From JAKCDU01 sp035551615 (lineage in GTDB: Bacteria; Actinomycetota; Acidimicrobiia; Acidimicrobiales; Palsa-688), in assembly GCA_035551615.1 (NCBI GenBank), contig DASZNC010000129.1:1-64000 (forward strand): a DNA stretch of 64,000 bases, in the 5' to 3' direction. Under the pieces are notes generated by a model. That model did not search any database and was not told where the DNA came from. It was given only the letters and a program-made list of their open reading frames with translations. Below are positions 16,877 through 27,584 of the stretch, one piece after another; position 1 is the first letter of the stretch; each line of letters begins with the position of its first letter. The translations under genes were made by a program, and so were the position numbers.

Positions 16877-17505
16877 CGGGCGTTCTCCAACAGGGCGGCG
16901 GCGACGACCAGGTCGAGGGGCGAGGTGATCTTCAGATTGTGGCCGGGCCAGTCGACCAGTCGCACGGACCCACCGGCGGCCTCGACCAGAGCGGCGTCGT
17001 CGGTGGCCTCGGCGGCGCCCCGGTGCACCCGGCGCAGGACGTCGGCGCGGAACGCCTGGGGTGTCTGGACCGCTACCAGACGCGACCGGTCCAGGGTGAC
17101 GAGGTGACCGTTGGCGGCCACCTCTTTGACAGTGTCGGTGACAGGAGCGGCCGGTATGGCGGCGTCGGCCCCGGCGTCCACTGCGTCGATCACGGCGCGC
17201 CACAGGGCGACCGGGGCCAGCGGTCGGGCCGCGTCGTGGACGGCGATCACCGTCGCCGATTCGGGGACGGCGTCGAGGCCGGCCCGCACCGACGCCGACC
17301 GGGTGGCACCACCGCTGACCGCCACATCGGCCGTGAACGACCCGTCGGTATCCGGTGGCAGCACCAGCACCACACCGGTGCAGGCGTGGCGGGCGGCGTC
17401 CAACGACCATTCCAGGACCGGTCGGCCGGCCAGGTCGGCGAACTGTTTGGGCGCGCCGAAGCGACTGCCACTTCCGGCCGCGACGACGACCGCCCACGCC
17501 TCCAA
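16873..17505 (-). CDS. ispD: 2-C-methyl-D-erythritol 4-phosphate cytidylyltransferase
   Basis: Transfers CMP to methylerythritol 4-phosphate in the MEP pathway. The nucleotide-binding start AVVVAAGSGSRFGAPKQF, VIAVHDAARPL and the late AVQTPQAFRADVL and ATDDAALVEAAGG are typical. The best start is TTG 17505, one base after the carD stop and giving MEAWAVVVAAG (210 aa); a GTG at 17556 would overlap carD by 50 bp and add a basic tail not seen in the family. It is part of the carD-ispD-ispF-rlmB run. Confidence 0.92.
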   Translation of the reverse strand: MEAWAVVVAAGSGSRFGAPKQFADLAGRPVLEWSLDAARHACTGVVLVLPPDTDGSFTADVAVSGGATRSASVRAGLDAVPESATVIAVHDAARPLAPVALWRAVIDAVDAGADAAIPAAPVTDTVKEVAANGHLVTLDRSRLVAVQTPQAFRADVLRRVHRGAAEATDDAALVEAAGGSVRLVDWPGHNLKITSPLDLVVAAALLENAR

Positions 17506-17506
17506 C

Positions 17507-17986
17507 TCAGGGGAGGGCGTCGTCGAGTTTCTTCTCGGCTTCCGCCTCGTCCACACCGATGGCGAAGGTGAGCTCGGAGACGAGGATCTGGCGGGCCCGG
17601 TTCAGCATGCGCTTCTCGCCGGCCGACAGGCCCTTGTCCTTGTCCCGGTTGGAGAGGTTCCGCACCACCTCGGCGACCTGGTAGATGTCGCCCGACTTCA
17701 GCTTCTCCACGTGGTTCTTGTAGCGGCGGGACCAGTTGGTCGGCATCCGCACGTCCTTCTTGCGGAGCACGGCGAAGACCTCTTCGACCTCTTCGTCGTT
17801 GATGACTTCGCGGAGACCGACCTCTTCGGTGTTGTCCGACGGGACCATCAGCGTCAGGTCGCCGTAGGCCAGGCGAAGGACCAGATACTCCTTCTTCTCG
17901 CCGAAGGCCTCCCTCACCTCTCGCCGCTCGACTATGGCGGCGCCGTGGTGGGGGTAGACGACCTTGTCACCTACATCGAATGTCAA
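17507..17986 (-). CDS. carD: CarD/CdnL-family RNA polymerase-binding transcription regulator
   Basis: A 159-aa protein. The N-terminal CarD_CdnL Tudor-like domain (FDVGDKVVYPHHGAAIVE) binds the RNA polymerase beta lobe; the helical C-terminal half contains the NWSRRYKNHVEKLKSGD segment with the conserved Trp that stabilises the open promoter. In mycobacteria CarD is essential and controls rRNA promoters. The TTG start has GGAG 6 nt upstream. It precedes ispD, as in mycobacteria. Confidence 0.95.
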   Translation of the reverse strand: MTFDVGDKVVYPHHGAAIVERREVREAFGEKKEYLVLRLAYGDLTLMVPSDNTEEVGLREVINDEEVEEVFAVLRKKDVRMPTNWSRRYKNHVEKLKSGDIYQVAEVVRNLSNRDKDKGLSAGEKRMLNRARQILVSELTFAIGVDEAEAEKKLDDALP

Positions 17987-18089
17987 TGCGTCTCCAGAAG
18001 CGAAAAGGGGTGTCTCCCAGGGTACCAGTAGGGCGCTCAGCGCTGGCCGCGTGGAACGAGCCGTTTCGTACTCCAGAAAAACGGGCAGG

Positions 18090-18095
18090 TAGTCT
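18090..18095 (+). promoter_or_regulatory. Candidate -10 box TAGTCT for the CRP-family gene
   Basis: TAGTCT ends 10 nt before the ATG, predicting a leader of only a few bases without a Shine-Dalgarno. Confidence 0.3.
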
Positions 18096-18105
18096 CGCTC
18101 CGCAC

Positions 18106-18765
18106 ATGGAAGACATCGGGTTGCTGGGTCGCTCGGAGTTGTTCTCGGCGTTCTCCGACGCCGTGCTCGAACGCATCCAGGCGGCGGCCCAGCCCATGGC
18201 CTGCGACCGCAACCACGTCATCTTCCAGGAGGGGGAATCGGCCGACGAGCTGTTCGTCGTCAAGAGCGGCCGGATCGCCATCGGCCGCCGCTCGGCCGAC
18301 GGTCGTGAGTCGCTCGTCGCCCTCATGGAGCCGGGCGATCTGTTCGGCGAGATGCCGCTGTTCGACGACGGCGACCGGTCCGCCTCGGCCCGGGCGCTGG
18401 AGCGATCGAACGTGCTGCGCATCCCCTACGGCCCGGTCCGCGACGCCCTCGACGAGGACCCGGCGCTGCTGTGGAACGTGGTCTCGTTGCTGGCCCAGCG
18501 GCTGCGGGTGACCGACGACGCCCTCACCGACGCGGTGTTGTTGGACGTGACCGGGCGTACGGCCAAGCGGCTGCTCGAGCTGGCCGGCGACGCGTCGGAG
18601 TTCCAGCTGCCCATCACCCAGGAGGAACTGGCCGGCCTGGTCGGTGCGTCCCGGGAACGCGTCAACAAATCCATTGCCGCATTCATCCGGCTGGGCTGGA
18701 TCGAGCAGCTGGACCGCCGCTACCGGATCGTGCACCGCGAGCGGCTGGAGCAGCGGGCCCGCTGA
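18106..18765 (+). CDS. CRP/FNR-family transcriptional regulator
   Basis: A 219-aa regulator with an N-terminal cyclic-nucleotide-binding-type beta roll (HVIFQEGESADELFVVKSGRIAI, EPGDLFGEMPLFDDGDRSASARA) and a C-terminal winged helix (ITQEELAGLVGASRERVNKSIAAFIRLGWIEQL in pieces). The GEMPLF/RSASA segment matches the phosphate-binding cassette of cAMP-type receptors, so a cyclic nucleotide is a likely ligand. The ATG 18106 gives the family's usual length; the frame upstream of it is not supported. It points away from the minus-strand operons on both sides and lies between carD and disA. Confidence 0.88.
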   Translation: MEDIGLLGRSELFSAFSDAVLERIQAAAQPMACDRNHVIFQEGESADELFVVKSGRIAIGRRSADGRESLVALMEPGDLFGEMPLFDDGDRSASARALERSNVLRIPYGPVRDALDEDPALLWNVVSLLAQRLRVTDDALTDAVLLDVTGRTAKRLLELAGDASEFQLPITQEELAGLVGASRERVNKSIAAFIRLGWIEQLDRRYRIVHRERLEQRAR

Positions 18766-18836
18766 ATCCGGTCCGCCGGTACCGGCTGGCGACGGGCAGG
18801 CGCGAGGTGACGGACGGCCCGGGTGAGGGCGACCGG

Positions 18837-19904
18837 TCAATTGTAGCGGTCGAAGATGGTGGTTTCGGCCAGCCGGTTGAGCCCGTCCTTGATGGTACGG
18901 GCCGCCGCTGCGTCGATCTCCGGGATGGCCTGCAGGTCCTCGGCGTCGGAGCGCATGACCTTCTGCAGCGATCCGTAGCGGCCGACGATGGCGTCGACCA
19001 TCGACTCCTGGATGCGGGGGATCCTCGACAGCAGTCGGTAGCCCCGGGGCTGCAGGCCCGAGTCCAGGTCCGGGTTCTCGGTGCCGAGCAGGAGCCCGGC
19101 GACTATCGAGGCGTCGAGCAGCCGTTCCGTGGGCAGGTCGGCCAGGCCGGCCACCGCCTCGTCGGCCCCTGAGTCGTCATCCTCCGGTCGGTAGTCGCGT
19201 ACGACCTGTTGCCGTTCGTCCTCCACGCCGGCCATCAGCTCCTCTAGCTGCAGCAGCACCAGCCGGCCATCGGTGCCCAACTCGACGATGTAGCCCTCGA
19301 TCTCCTCGGCGATGCGGCGGACCATCTCGGCCCGTTGCAGAACGGTGATCACGTCGCGCAGCGTGACCAGGTCTTCCACCTCCGACGCCGTCAGCGCGCT
19401 TCTGACACTGTCCAGGCGATCCCGGTAGCGCTCGAGGGTGGACAGGGCCTGGTTGGCCCGGCCGAGCAGGCGGGCGACCGACTCCAACGCGTGCTTGGAG
19501 TCGTTGCGGTACATGGTGATCACCGACAGGTCCTCCGACACGGCGATCACCGGGACGTCGATCGACCGGGCCACCCGCTCGGCGGTGCGGTGGCGGGTGC
19601 CGGTCTCCGACGTCGGCACGTTCGGGCTGGGCACCAGGTGCACGTTGGCCCGGGCGATGCGGCTGGCGTCGGCGGCCAGGATGATGGCGCCGTCCATCTT
19701 GGCCAGCTCGGCCAGACGCTGCGGGCTGAACTCGGCGTCGAGCAGGAAGCCGCCCGAGCAGATGGACAGCACCTCGGGACCATCACCCACGATGACCAGG
19801 GCACCCATGCTGGCCTGGAGGACCCGGTCGAGCCCGTCCCGCAGGGGACGCCCGGGGGCGATAGTGCCGAGCGCTTCGATCAGAGCAGCGCGCCGGCGTT
19901 CCAC
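18837..19904 (-). CDS. disA: DNA integrity scanning protein DisA, diadenylate cyclase
   Basis: A 355-aa enzyme that makes c-di-AMP from two ATP. The DAC domain shows DGA (71-73) and RHRTAE (104-109), both needed for catalysis; a helical spine and a C-terminal helix-hairpin-helix region (GYRLLSRIPRIQESMVDAIVGRYGSLQKV in parts) bind branched DNA. A TAGAAT box lies 7 nt before the GTG start, suggesting a leaderless mRNA. It follows radA, as in Bacillus and mycobacteria, where RadA modulates DisA activity. Confidence 0.95.
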   Translation of the reverse strand: MERRRAALIEALGTIAPGRPLRDGLDRVLQASMGALVIVGDGPEVLSICSGGFLLDAEFSPQRLAELAKMDGAIILAADASRIARANVHLVPSPNVPTSETGTRHRTAERVARSIDVPVIAVSEDLSVITMYRNDSKHALESVARLLGRANQALSTLERYRDRLDSVRSALTASEVEDLVTLRDVITVLQRAEMVRRIAEEIEGYIVELGTDGRLVLLQLEELMAGVEDERQQVVRDYRPEDDDSGADEAVAGLADLPTERLLDASIVAGLLLGTENPDLDSGLQPRGYRLLSRIPRIQESMVDAIVGRYGSLQKVMRSDAEDLQAIPEIDAAAARTIKDGLNRLAETTIFDRYN

Positions 19905-19911
19905 TGGAGCG

Positions 19912-19917
19912 ATTCTA
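19912..19917 (-). promoter_or_regulatory. Candidate leaderless -10 box TAGAAT (disA)
   Basis: TAGAAT on the minus strand, 7 nt before the disA GTG, in the 58-bp radA-disA gap. It is the best match to the -10 consensus among the leaderless-type boxes of this window. Confidence 0.45.
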
Positions 19918-19962
19918 GGGGCTGGGCGGCCGACCCGACCGGAGTTGCCAGCCCGATGTCGA

Positions 19963-21396
19963 CTAATCGCGACCGGCCAGGACCTGCAGCTGCGGCCGGC
20001 CGACCGCCTGGCCGGTCAGCACCAGGTCCAGGGCGTCGGCCAATAGCGAGGCGCCGGTGACCCGCAGGCCGGCGGTCACCGGCCGATCGGCGGCGGCCGC
20101 CCCCCGGGTCAGGTCGATGACGTCGGCCGCTCCGGCCGCGCCCCGGGGTACGACGGCCCGCCGGAACCCGATGCGGCCGGCTTCGGCCAGCCGGCGGGGG
20201 CTGTGGCCGACCTGGCGCAGCTCGCCGCCCAGCCCGACCTCGCCGAGCAGGACGGTGTCGTCGGGCACCGCCCGCTGGGTGTACGCGGAGGCGATGGCGG
20301 CCGCCACCGCCAGATCAGCCCCCGGATCATCGATACGGATGCCGCCGGCGGCCGACACGTACACGTCCCGGTCGTGGAGGCTGATGCCGGCCCACCGGTC
20401 CAGCACCGCCAGCAACTGTCCCAGTCGTCCCGAGTCGTACCCCGCTGCCGACCGGCGGGGAGACGGGCTGGAGTTGGCCGATACCAGCGCCTGGATCTCC
20501 ACCAGGATGGGCCGGCGACCGTCCATGCCGGCGAACACCACCGAGCCGAGCATCCCCGGCCGGCGATCGGCCAGGAGGAAGGTGGCCCCGTCGGCCACCT
20601 CCTGCAGCCCGGTTCCGGTCATTTCCCACATGCCCAGTTCGCCGACGGCGCCGAAGCGGTGCTTGACCGCCCGCAGCAGGCGCAACGAATGGTGCCGCTC
20701 GCCCTCGAACGACAACACCGTGTCCACCAGGTGCTCCAACACCCGGGGGCCGGCGATCGAGCCGTCCTTGGTCACGTGCCCGACCAGGACCACCGCCGGG
20801 CCGCCCGATTTGGCGTCATCGGCCAGCGCCTGCGCGCACGCCCGCACCGTCGTCACCGCACCCGGGGCCAGGCCCGACTCCTGATCGCTGATGGTCTGCA
20901 CCGAGTCCACCACCAACACGTCCGGGCGCAGGTTGGCCACGTCCGAGCGGATGGCCGCCAGATCGGTGTCGCCGGCGATCCACACCCCGTCGTCCACCAG
21001 GCCGAGGCGCATGGCCCGCATGCGGACCTGGGTCGGTGACTCCTCGGCCGACACCAGCAGGGTCCGACGTCCCTGGCGGGCCATGGCGGCCAGCATCTGC
21101 AGCAGCAGGGTCGACTTGCCGATGCCCGGCTCGCCGGCGATGAGCGTTACTGAGGACGGCACCAGCCCACCGCCGAGTACCCGGTCCAGCTCGTCTATCC
21201 CGGTGGGCAGCAGTTCGCCGCCGGCCCCGTCCATGGCAGCCAGCTCGACCGGTGCCGCCCGGGAGGGCCGCCCGGTCGGATCGGCCGGTATCTCCTCGAT
21301 CGAGTTCCACTCCTCGCACTGACCGCACCGCCCGGCCCAGCGGGGGGTGGCCGTCCCGCATTCCCGGCACCGGTAGTGGAGTCGCGCTCTGGCCAT
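19963..21396 (-). CDS. radA: DNA repair protein RadA (RadA/Sms)
   Basis: A 477-aa branch-migration ATPase of recombinational repair. A C4 zinc motif (Cys10, 13, 24, 27), a RecA-like core with Walker A GEPGIGKST at 88-96, and a C-terminal Lon-protease-like domain are present. The RadA-specific KNRFG motif reads KHRFG here (Asn to His), which is unusual. The ATG start has TAGGTT 6 nt upstream and no ribosome site. The gene is upstream of disA and downstream of clpC with one lipoprotein gene between. Confidence 0.95.
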   Translation of the reverse strand: MARARLHYRCRECGTATPRWAGRCGQCEEWNSIEEIPADPTGRPSRAAPVELAAMDGAGGELLPTGIDELDRVLGGGLVPSSVTLIAGEPGIGKSTLLLQMLAAMARQGRRTLLVSAEESPTQVRMRAMRLGLVDDGVWIAGDTDLAAIRSDVANLRPDVLVVDSVQTISDQESGLAPGAVTTVRACAQALADDAKSGGPAVVLVGHVTKDGSIAGPRVLEHLVDTVLSFEGERHHSLRLLRAVKHRFGAVGELGMWEMTGTGLQEVADGATFLLADRRPGMLGSVVFAGMDGRRPILVEIQALVSANSSPSPRRSAAGYDSGRLGQLLAVLDRWAGISLHDRDVYVSAAGGIRIDDPGADLAVAAAIASAYTQRAVPDDTVLLGEVGLGGELRQVGHSPRRLAEAGRIGFRRAVVPRGAAGAADVIDLTRGAAAADRPVTAGLRVTGASLLADALDLVLTGQAVGRPQLQVLAGRD

Positions 21397-21402
21397 GCCA
21401 TG

Positions 21403-21408
21403 AACCTA
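21403..21408 (-). promoter_or_regulatory. Candidate leaderless -10 box TAGGTT (radA)
   Basis: TAGGTT on the minus strand, 6 nt before the radA ATG. The same hexamer and spacing precede the YVTN lipoprotein gene at 5852. Confidence 0.4.
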
Positions 21409-21461
21409 CGACGAGGGTGTGACGGCGACCCGGGCCTGGTAGAAATACCTAGAAAATGACT

Positions 21462-21477
21462 TACCTAAACTTAGGTA
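21462..21477. promoter_or_regulatory. Palindrome TACCTAA-AC-TTAGGTA, possible operator
   Basis: A perfect 7-bp inverted repeat with a 2-bp centre, in an AT-rich patch about 55-70 bp upstream of the radA -10 box. A second inverted repeat, GCTGA-N5-TCAGC, lies at 21489-21503. The TTAGGT half-sites recall iron-regulator boxes, but the arrangement is inverted relative to DtxR/IdeR sites. The regulator is unknown. The rest of 21409-21599 holds no supported gene. Confidence 0.4.
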
Positions 21478-21599
21478 TGTTCAAAGTCGCTGATATAGTC
21501 AGCAACTCTGCACACACTCCGGTCGAAGGATCGTCCTAGCCCCTGGCATGCCCGCTGACCGATCCCCCGCCGGAGAGCCGTAGCCCCCTCAGTGGCCGG

Positions 21600-22292
21600 T
21601 CACCACGCCCCAGCCCGCCGGCGGCGCCGGCGCACGAGCAGCCACCCGACCAGTACCACCAGCAGGAAGGCGAGGACGGCGGCACCGGCGATGGCCTGCC
21701 GGACATGGTCGTGGTTGACGCTCTGCGTCGACTCGGCCAACGCCACTTTGTGGCCCAGGGGGATGTCCCACGACCGAGCGGCCGGAGCCCCGGGGAGGGA
21801 CACGGCCAGGTGGAAGGTGAACACCTGGGCCAGCGAGGCGGCCGATCCGGGGGCCACCCCGACCGGGCTGCCGGTGGCATGGGAGAGGCCGGAATCGCCG
21901 AAGCAGTCGATGCCGCAGGTCAGGTCCACCCCGCCGGCCAGGCGGTAGTCGGTGTGCCAGTAGGTGCGGTGGGTGCTCAGCTCGATCTTGAACACACTCG
22001 GCCCGGCGATCTGCCCGGCCAGCGCCGACAGCTGGGCCGGATCGGCGAAGGCGTGGGTGGCCCGGATCGACGCGCCGCCGGCAGAGGTCGCCGTGGGGCC
22101 GGTGACCGACCAGCCGGCGGCCGGCAGGCCGTCGGTGTCCAGTTGGCTGCGCAGAGCCGCCAGGCCGCCGGCGCCGGTCAGTGCGGCCCGGTCGAAGGTA
22201 ACCGTGACCGAAACGGTGCCGGCCCCTGACGGCTGCTCGGTCACCACGACGTTCGTGGACACCGAGCACCCCGACAGGGCCATGACCACCAC
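21600..22292 (-). CDS. LppM-like (DUF3153-type) lipoprotein with C-terminal membrane helix
   Basis: A lipoprotein: lipobox ALSGC, a beta-rich domain (VSVTVTFDRAALTGAGGLAALR onward, read in pieces), then a C-terminal helix (AGAAVLAFLLVVLVGWLLV) and an RRRRRR tail. This architecture matches the LppM-like family of Actinobacteria, involved in envelope or phagosome phenotypes in mycobacteria. The nearest standard start (GTG 22292) leaves only nine residues before the Cys, too short for a signal peptide. In frame, residues back to a CTG at 22343 would supply a proper basic and hydrophobic signal, but would run through the clpC terminator. The start is uncertain. Confidence 0.65.
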   Translation of the reverse strand: MVVMALSGCSVSTNVVVTEQPSGAGTVSVTVTFDRAALTGAGGLAALRSQLDTDGLPAAGWSVTGPTATSAGGASIRATHAFADPAQLSALAGQIAGPSVFKIELSTHRTYWHTDYRLAGGVDLTCGIDCFGDSGLSHATGSPVGVAPGSAASLAQVFTFHLAVSLPGAPAARSWDIPLGHKVALAESTQSVNHDHVRQAIAGAAVLAFLLVVLVGWLLVRRRRRRAGAW

Positions 22293-22296
22293 AACG

Positions 22297-22326
22297 AAAA
22301 GAGCCGCCGCCCGAAGGCGGCGGCTC
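22297..22326 (-). terminator. Rho-independent terminator after clpC
   Basis: A perfect 11-bp GC stem (22301-22311 with 22316-22326), a TTCG tetraloop as read on the minus strand, then TTTT, 20 bp after the clpC stop. This is the cleanest intrinsic terminator in the window. Confidence 0.9.
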
Positions 22327-22345
22327 CCCTTAGAGCTTTGCAGCG

Positions 22346-24862
<2,517 letters not shown>

Positions 24863-24881
24863 GCTGGTCCTCCGTTACTGC

Positions 24882-24887
24882 AGTCTA
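24882..24887 (-). promoter_or_regulatory. Candidate -10 box TAGACT (clpC)
   Basis: TAGACT on the minus strand, about 19 nt before the clpC ATG, leaving a short leader that contains the GGAGGA ribosome site. No clear -35 or ClgR/CtsR palindrome is seen. Confidence 0.35.
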
Positions 24888-24993
24888 CCCGGACCCGGGT
24901 CAATGGTCCGTACGGTGGGCCGGCGGCCAATCTCACCGCCTCGTAATGAACCATCGGCCGATTCCGGGTTGCTACTTAGCCCCAGGGGTCGCG

Positions 24994-24999
24994 TAGCCT
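24994..24999 (+). promoter_or_regulatory. Candidate -10 box TAGCCT (polyprenyl synthase)
   Basis: TAGCCT ends 9 nt before the ATG of the polyprenyl synthase gene; no Shine-Dalgarno is present, so a leader of 0-3 nt is likely. Confidence 0.35.
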
Positions 25000-25008
25000 C
25001 GCCCAAGA

Positions 25009-25974
25009 ATGAACGTCGTCGAGGCTCTCCATCTTCCCGGGATCGAGGCATCTCTCGGTCGGGTGGAGTTGGCCCTGTCGGCCGCCACCCGGGCCGATGA
25101 CCCGTTCCTGAGCGAGGTGGCCGGCCACCTGGTGCAGGCCGGCGGCAAGCGGCTGCGCCCGGCGTTGACCGTCGCCGCCGCCCAGGCGTGCGGTAGCGAC
25201 GTGACCGGAGACGTGATCCAGGGCGGGGTGTCGGTCGAGCTGGTCCACCTGGGCTCGCTCTACCACGACGACGTGATGGACGAGGCCACCTCCCGCCGGG
25301 GAGTGGAGAGCGTGAACTCCCGCTGGGGCAACCTGGTGGCCATCCTGGCCGGCGACTTCCTCCTGGCCCGGGCCTCGGAGATCGCATCGTCCCTCGGCAC
25401 CGAGGTCGCCGGGCTCATGGCCCGGACCATCAGCCGGCTCTGCGAGGGCGAGGTCGGCCAGCTCCGGTATGCCTTCGACACCAGCCGGACCGAAGCGGCC
25501 TACTTCTCCTCCATCGGCGGCAAGACGGCTTCGCTGATGTCGACTGCGGCCCGGGTGGGCGGCCTGACCGCGGGCGCCGACCAGGCCATCGTCGAGGCCC
25601 TGACCGATTACGGCTACGCCCTCGGCATCACGTTCCAGATCTGGGACGACATCCGGGACCTGGTGGCGACCGACGACGTACTGGGCAAGCCCGCCGGCCA
25701 CGACTTGGTCGAGGGCACCTACACCCTTCCAGTGCTGCGGGCGCTGGCCGTCCCCGGCGTCGGTGGCGACCTGGGCGCCCTGCTCGGATCGCCCCTCGAT
25801 GCACCCGCGCGCGACAAGGCCCGGGACCTGGTGCTGTCGACCCCCGCCATCGCATCGTCGATCACCACCGGGCGGGAGTGGGCCGACCGGGCCGCCGATG
25901 CCCTGGATCTTCTGGGCGACTGCCAGGTGCTGGCCGGCGTCGGCCACCGCCTGCTCGACGACCTGACCGAGTAG
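25009..25974 (+). CDS. Polyprenyl diphosphate synthase (trans-isoprenyl, FPP/GGPP/heptaprenyl type)
   Basis: A 321-aa class I all-trans prenyltransferase that condenses IPP with allylic diphosphates. The GGKRLRPAL IPP-binding motif, the first Asp-rich motif DDVMD (87-91) and the second DDIRD (about 213-217) are intact. Chain length cannot be fixed, but small residues before the first DDxxD and the length favour a medium or long chain (menaquinone side chain). It is one of two plus-strand genes in the housekeeping block, divergent from clpC and convergent with lysS. Confidence 0.92.
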   Translation: MNVVEALHLPGIEASLGRVELALSAATRADDPFLSEVAGHLVQAGGKRLRPALTVAAAQACGSDVTGDVIQGGVSVELVHLGSLYHDDVMDEATSRRGVESVNSRWGNLVAILAGDFLLARASEIASSLGTEVAGLMARTISRLCEGEVGQLRYAFDTSRTEAAYFSSIGGKTASLMSTAARVGGLTAGADQAIVEALTDYGYALGITFQIWDDIRDLVATDDVLGKPAGHDLVEGTYTLPVLRALAVPGVGGDLGALLGSPLDAPARDKARDLVLSTPAIASSITTGREWADRAADALDLLGDCQVLAGVGHRLLDDLTE

Positions 25975-26164
25975 CCCCGCCGGTCGGCGCCGACCAGCTG
26001 GACGGCCTGCTCCTATCTGTGGGCGATGTTCGGTATCAGGTCCCGAGAATCGAACACAGAACCGTCCGACCCCCACAGAACGCTCCCGCCCCCAGCCGAC
26101 AGGCCCGAACCGAGTTGATACGCCGAACCCCCGGCCGACGGCCCGCACCGAGCCGCCCGGCGGA

Positions 26165-27574
26165 TCAACCCGCTTCGGGACGCAGGGTCGGGAAGGCGAT
26201 GACGTCGCGGATGGCGTCGGAGTCGCTCAACAGCATGATGACCCGGTCCATGCCGATGCCGATGCCGGCGGTCGGCGGCAGGCCGTACTCGAGCGCCCGG
26301 ATGTAGTCCTCGTCGAGCGCCATGGCCTCGTCGTCGCCGGCTGCCTTGGCCCGGGCCTGACCTTCGAAGCGGGCCCGCTGCTCGTCGGGGTCGAGCAGCT
26401 CGGAGAAGGCGTTGCACAACTCGCGGCCGGCCACGATCGACTCGAACCGCTCGACGTAGCCGGGCCGGCTGCGGTGGTCCCGGGCCAGCGGGGATACCTC
26501 CTTGGGGTAATCCATCACATGGATCGGCCCCCAGAGGTTGGCCTCGGTGGTCTTCTCGTAGATCTCGAGCAGCAGCTTGCCCGGCCCCCAGGCGTCGTTC
26601 GGCTCGATTCCTGCGCCGGACGCGACCCGCCGCAGCTCGTCGATCGGGGTGTCCAGGTCGACCTCGACCCCGGCGTGCTCGGCGATCAGCTCGGTCATGG
26701 TCGCCCGCCGCCACGGTGCGGTCACGGTCAAAGGACGGCCCCCGTAGCTCAACTCCGTCGTCCCGAGGAACGCCTCCGCGGCTCCGGCCACCATGTTCTC
26801 CACCAGCGCCATCATGTCGGTGTAGTCCCCGTAGGCCTGGTACAGCTCGAGCATGGTGAACTCCGGGTTGTGCCGGGGGGACAGCCCCTCGTTACGGAAC
26901 ACCCGGGCCATCTCGTACACCCGCTCGAAGCCGCCCACCACCAACCGCTTCAGGTACAGCTCCGGGGCGATGCGCAGGTACAGGTCGATGTCGAGGGTGT
27001 TGTGGTGGGTGACGAACGGCTTGGCCGCGGCGCCGCCCGGAAGCGGGTGGAAGATGGGCGTCTCCACCTCGACGAATCCCTGGTCGTCCAGCCAGCGGCG
27101 GGTCCACGACATGACCCGGCTGCGCAACTGCAGCGTGCGGCGGGAGTCCTCGTTGGCCCACAGGTCGGCGTAGCGCTGGCGGTAGCGCATGTCGGTGTCG
27201 GCGATGCCCCGGAACTTGTCACCGAAGCTGCGCCGGGCCTCGGCCAGCAGCGTCCACTCTGTCACTTGTACTGACAGTTCTCCGGTGCGGGTCCTGATGA
27301 CCTCGCCGGTGGCCGAGATCCAGTCCCCCAGCGACAGCTTCACGAAGCCCTCGAAGTCGGCCGTCCACTTGACCCCGGCAAAGAGCTGGATCGACCCGCT
27401 CGAGTCCCGCAGGTCGGCGAAGGCCAGGCGGCCCTGGTCGCGTCGCAGCATCATGCGCCCGGCGATGGTGACCACGTCACCGGTACCGGTGTTGGCCTCG
27501 ATGCCGGCGTACTTCATCTGCAGCTCGCCGGTCCGGGCGTCCGGTTCAATCCGGTAGGGGGGATCTAATGACAT
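26165..27574 (-). CDS. lysS: Lysine--tRNA ligase, class II
   Basis: A 469-aa class II synthetase. An OB-fold anticodon-binding domain (VVTIAGRMMLRRDQGRLAFADLRD in parts) precedes the catalytic domain with motif 2 RVFRNEGLSPRHNPEFTMLE (in parts) and motif 3 GIGMDRVIML. It charges tRNA-Lys. The ATG lies 7 bp after the coaX stop with no Shine-Dalgarno; an AT-rich TAAAAT box overlaps this junction (27579-27584). Length is slightly below typical LysS (about 490-500 aa), with a short N-terminal extension. Last gene of the panC-lysS run. Confidence 0.95.
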   Translation of the reverse strand: MSLDPPYRIEPDARTGELQMKYAGIEANTGTGDVVTIAGRMMLRRDQGRLAFADLRDSSGSIQLFAGVKWTADFEGFVKLSLGDWISATGEVIRTRTGELSVQVTEWTLLAEARRSFGDKFRGIADTDMRYRQRYADLWANEDSRRTLQLRSRVMSWTRRWLDDQGFVEVETPIFHPLPGGAAAKPFVTHHNTLDIDLYLRIAPELYLKRLVVGGFERVYEMARVFRNEGLSPRHNPEFTMLELYQAYGDYTDMMALVENMVAGAAEAFLGTTELSYGGRPLTVTAPWRRATMTELIAEHAGVEVDLDTPIDELRRVASGAGIEPNDAWGPGKLLLEIYEKTTEANLWGPIHVMDYPKEVSPLARDHRSRPGYVERFESIVAGRELCNAFSELLDPDEQRARFEGQARAKAAGDDEAMALDEDYIRALEYGLPPTAGIGIGMDRVIMLLSDSDAIRDVIAFPTLRPEAG

Positions 27575-27578
27575 TGTT

Positions 27579-27584
27579 ATTTTA
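27579..27584 (-). promoter_or_regulatory. Candidate -10 box TAAAAT at the coaX-lysS junction
   Basis: TAAAAT on the minus strand, 4 nt before the lysS ATG and overlapping the coaX TAA. It sits in an AT-only run unusual for this genome and could give a separate leaderless lysS transcript. Confidence 0.3.

Noticed and set aside
18778..18800. GCCGGTACCGGC palindrome between the CRP-family gene and disA
   Set aside because: Only 12 bp, no loop and no T-tract; such GC palindromes are expected by chance here.
25982..25995. GGTCGGCGCCGACC palindrome after the polyprenyl synthase gene as a terminator
   Set aside because: It is a perfect palindrome without a loop or T-run; a stable hairpin would lose its central pairs. 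Chance is likely in GC-rich DNA.
26035..26070. Minus-strand TTCGATTC resembling a tRNA T-loop near the lysS stop
   Set aside because: The flanking 5-bp stem has a mismatch, and no D-arm, anticodon arm or acceptor pairing could be traced upstream.
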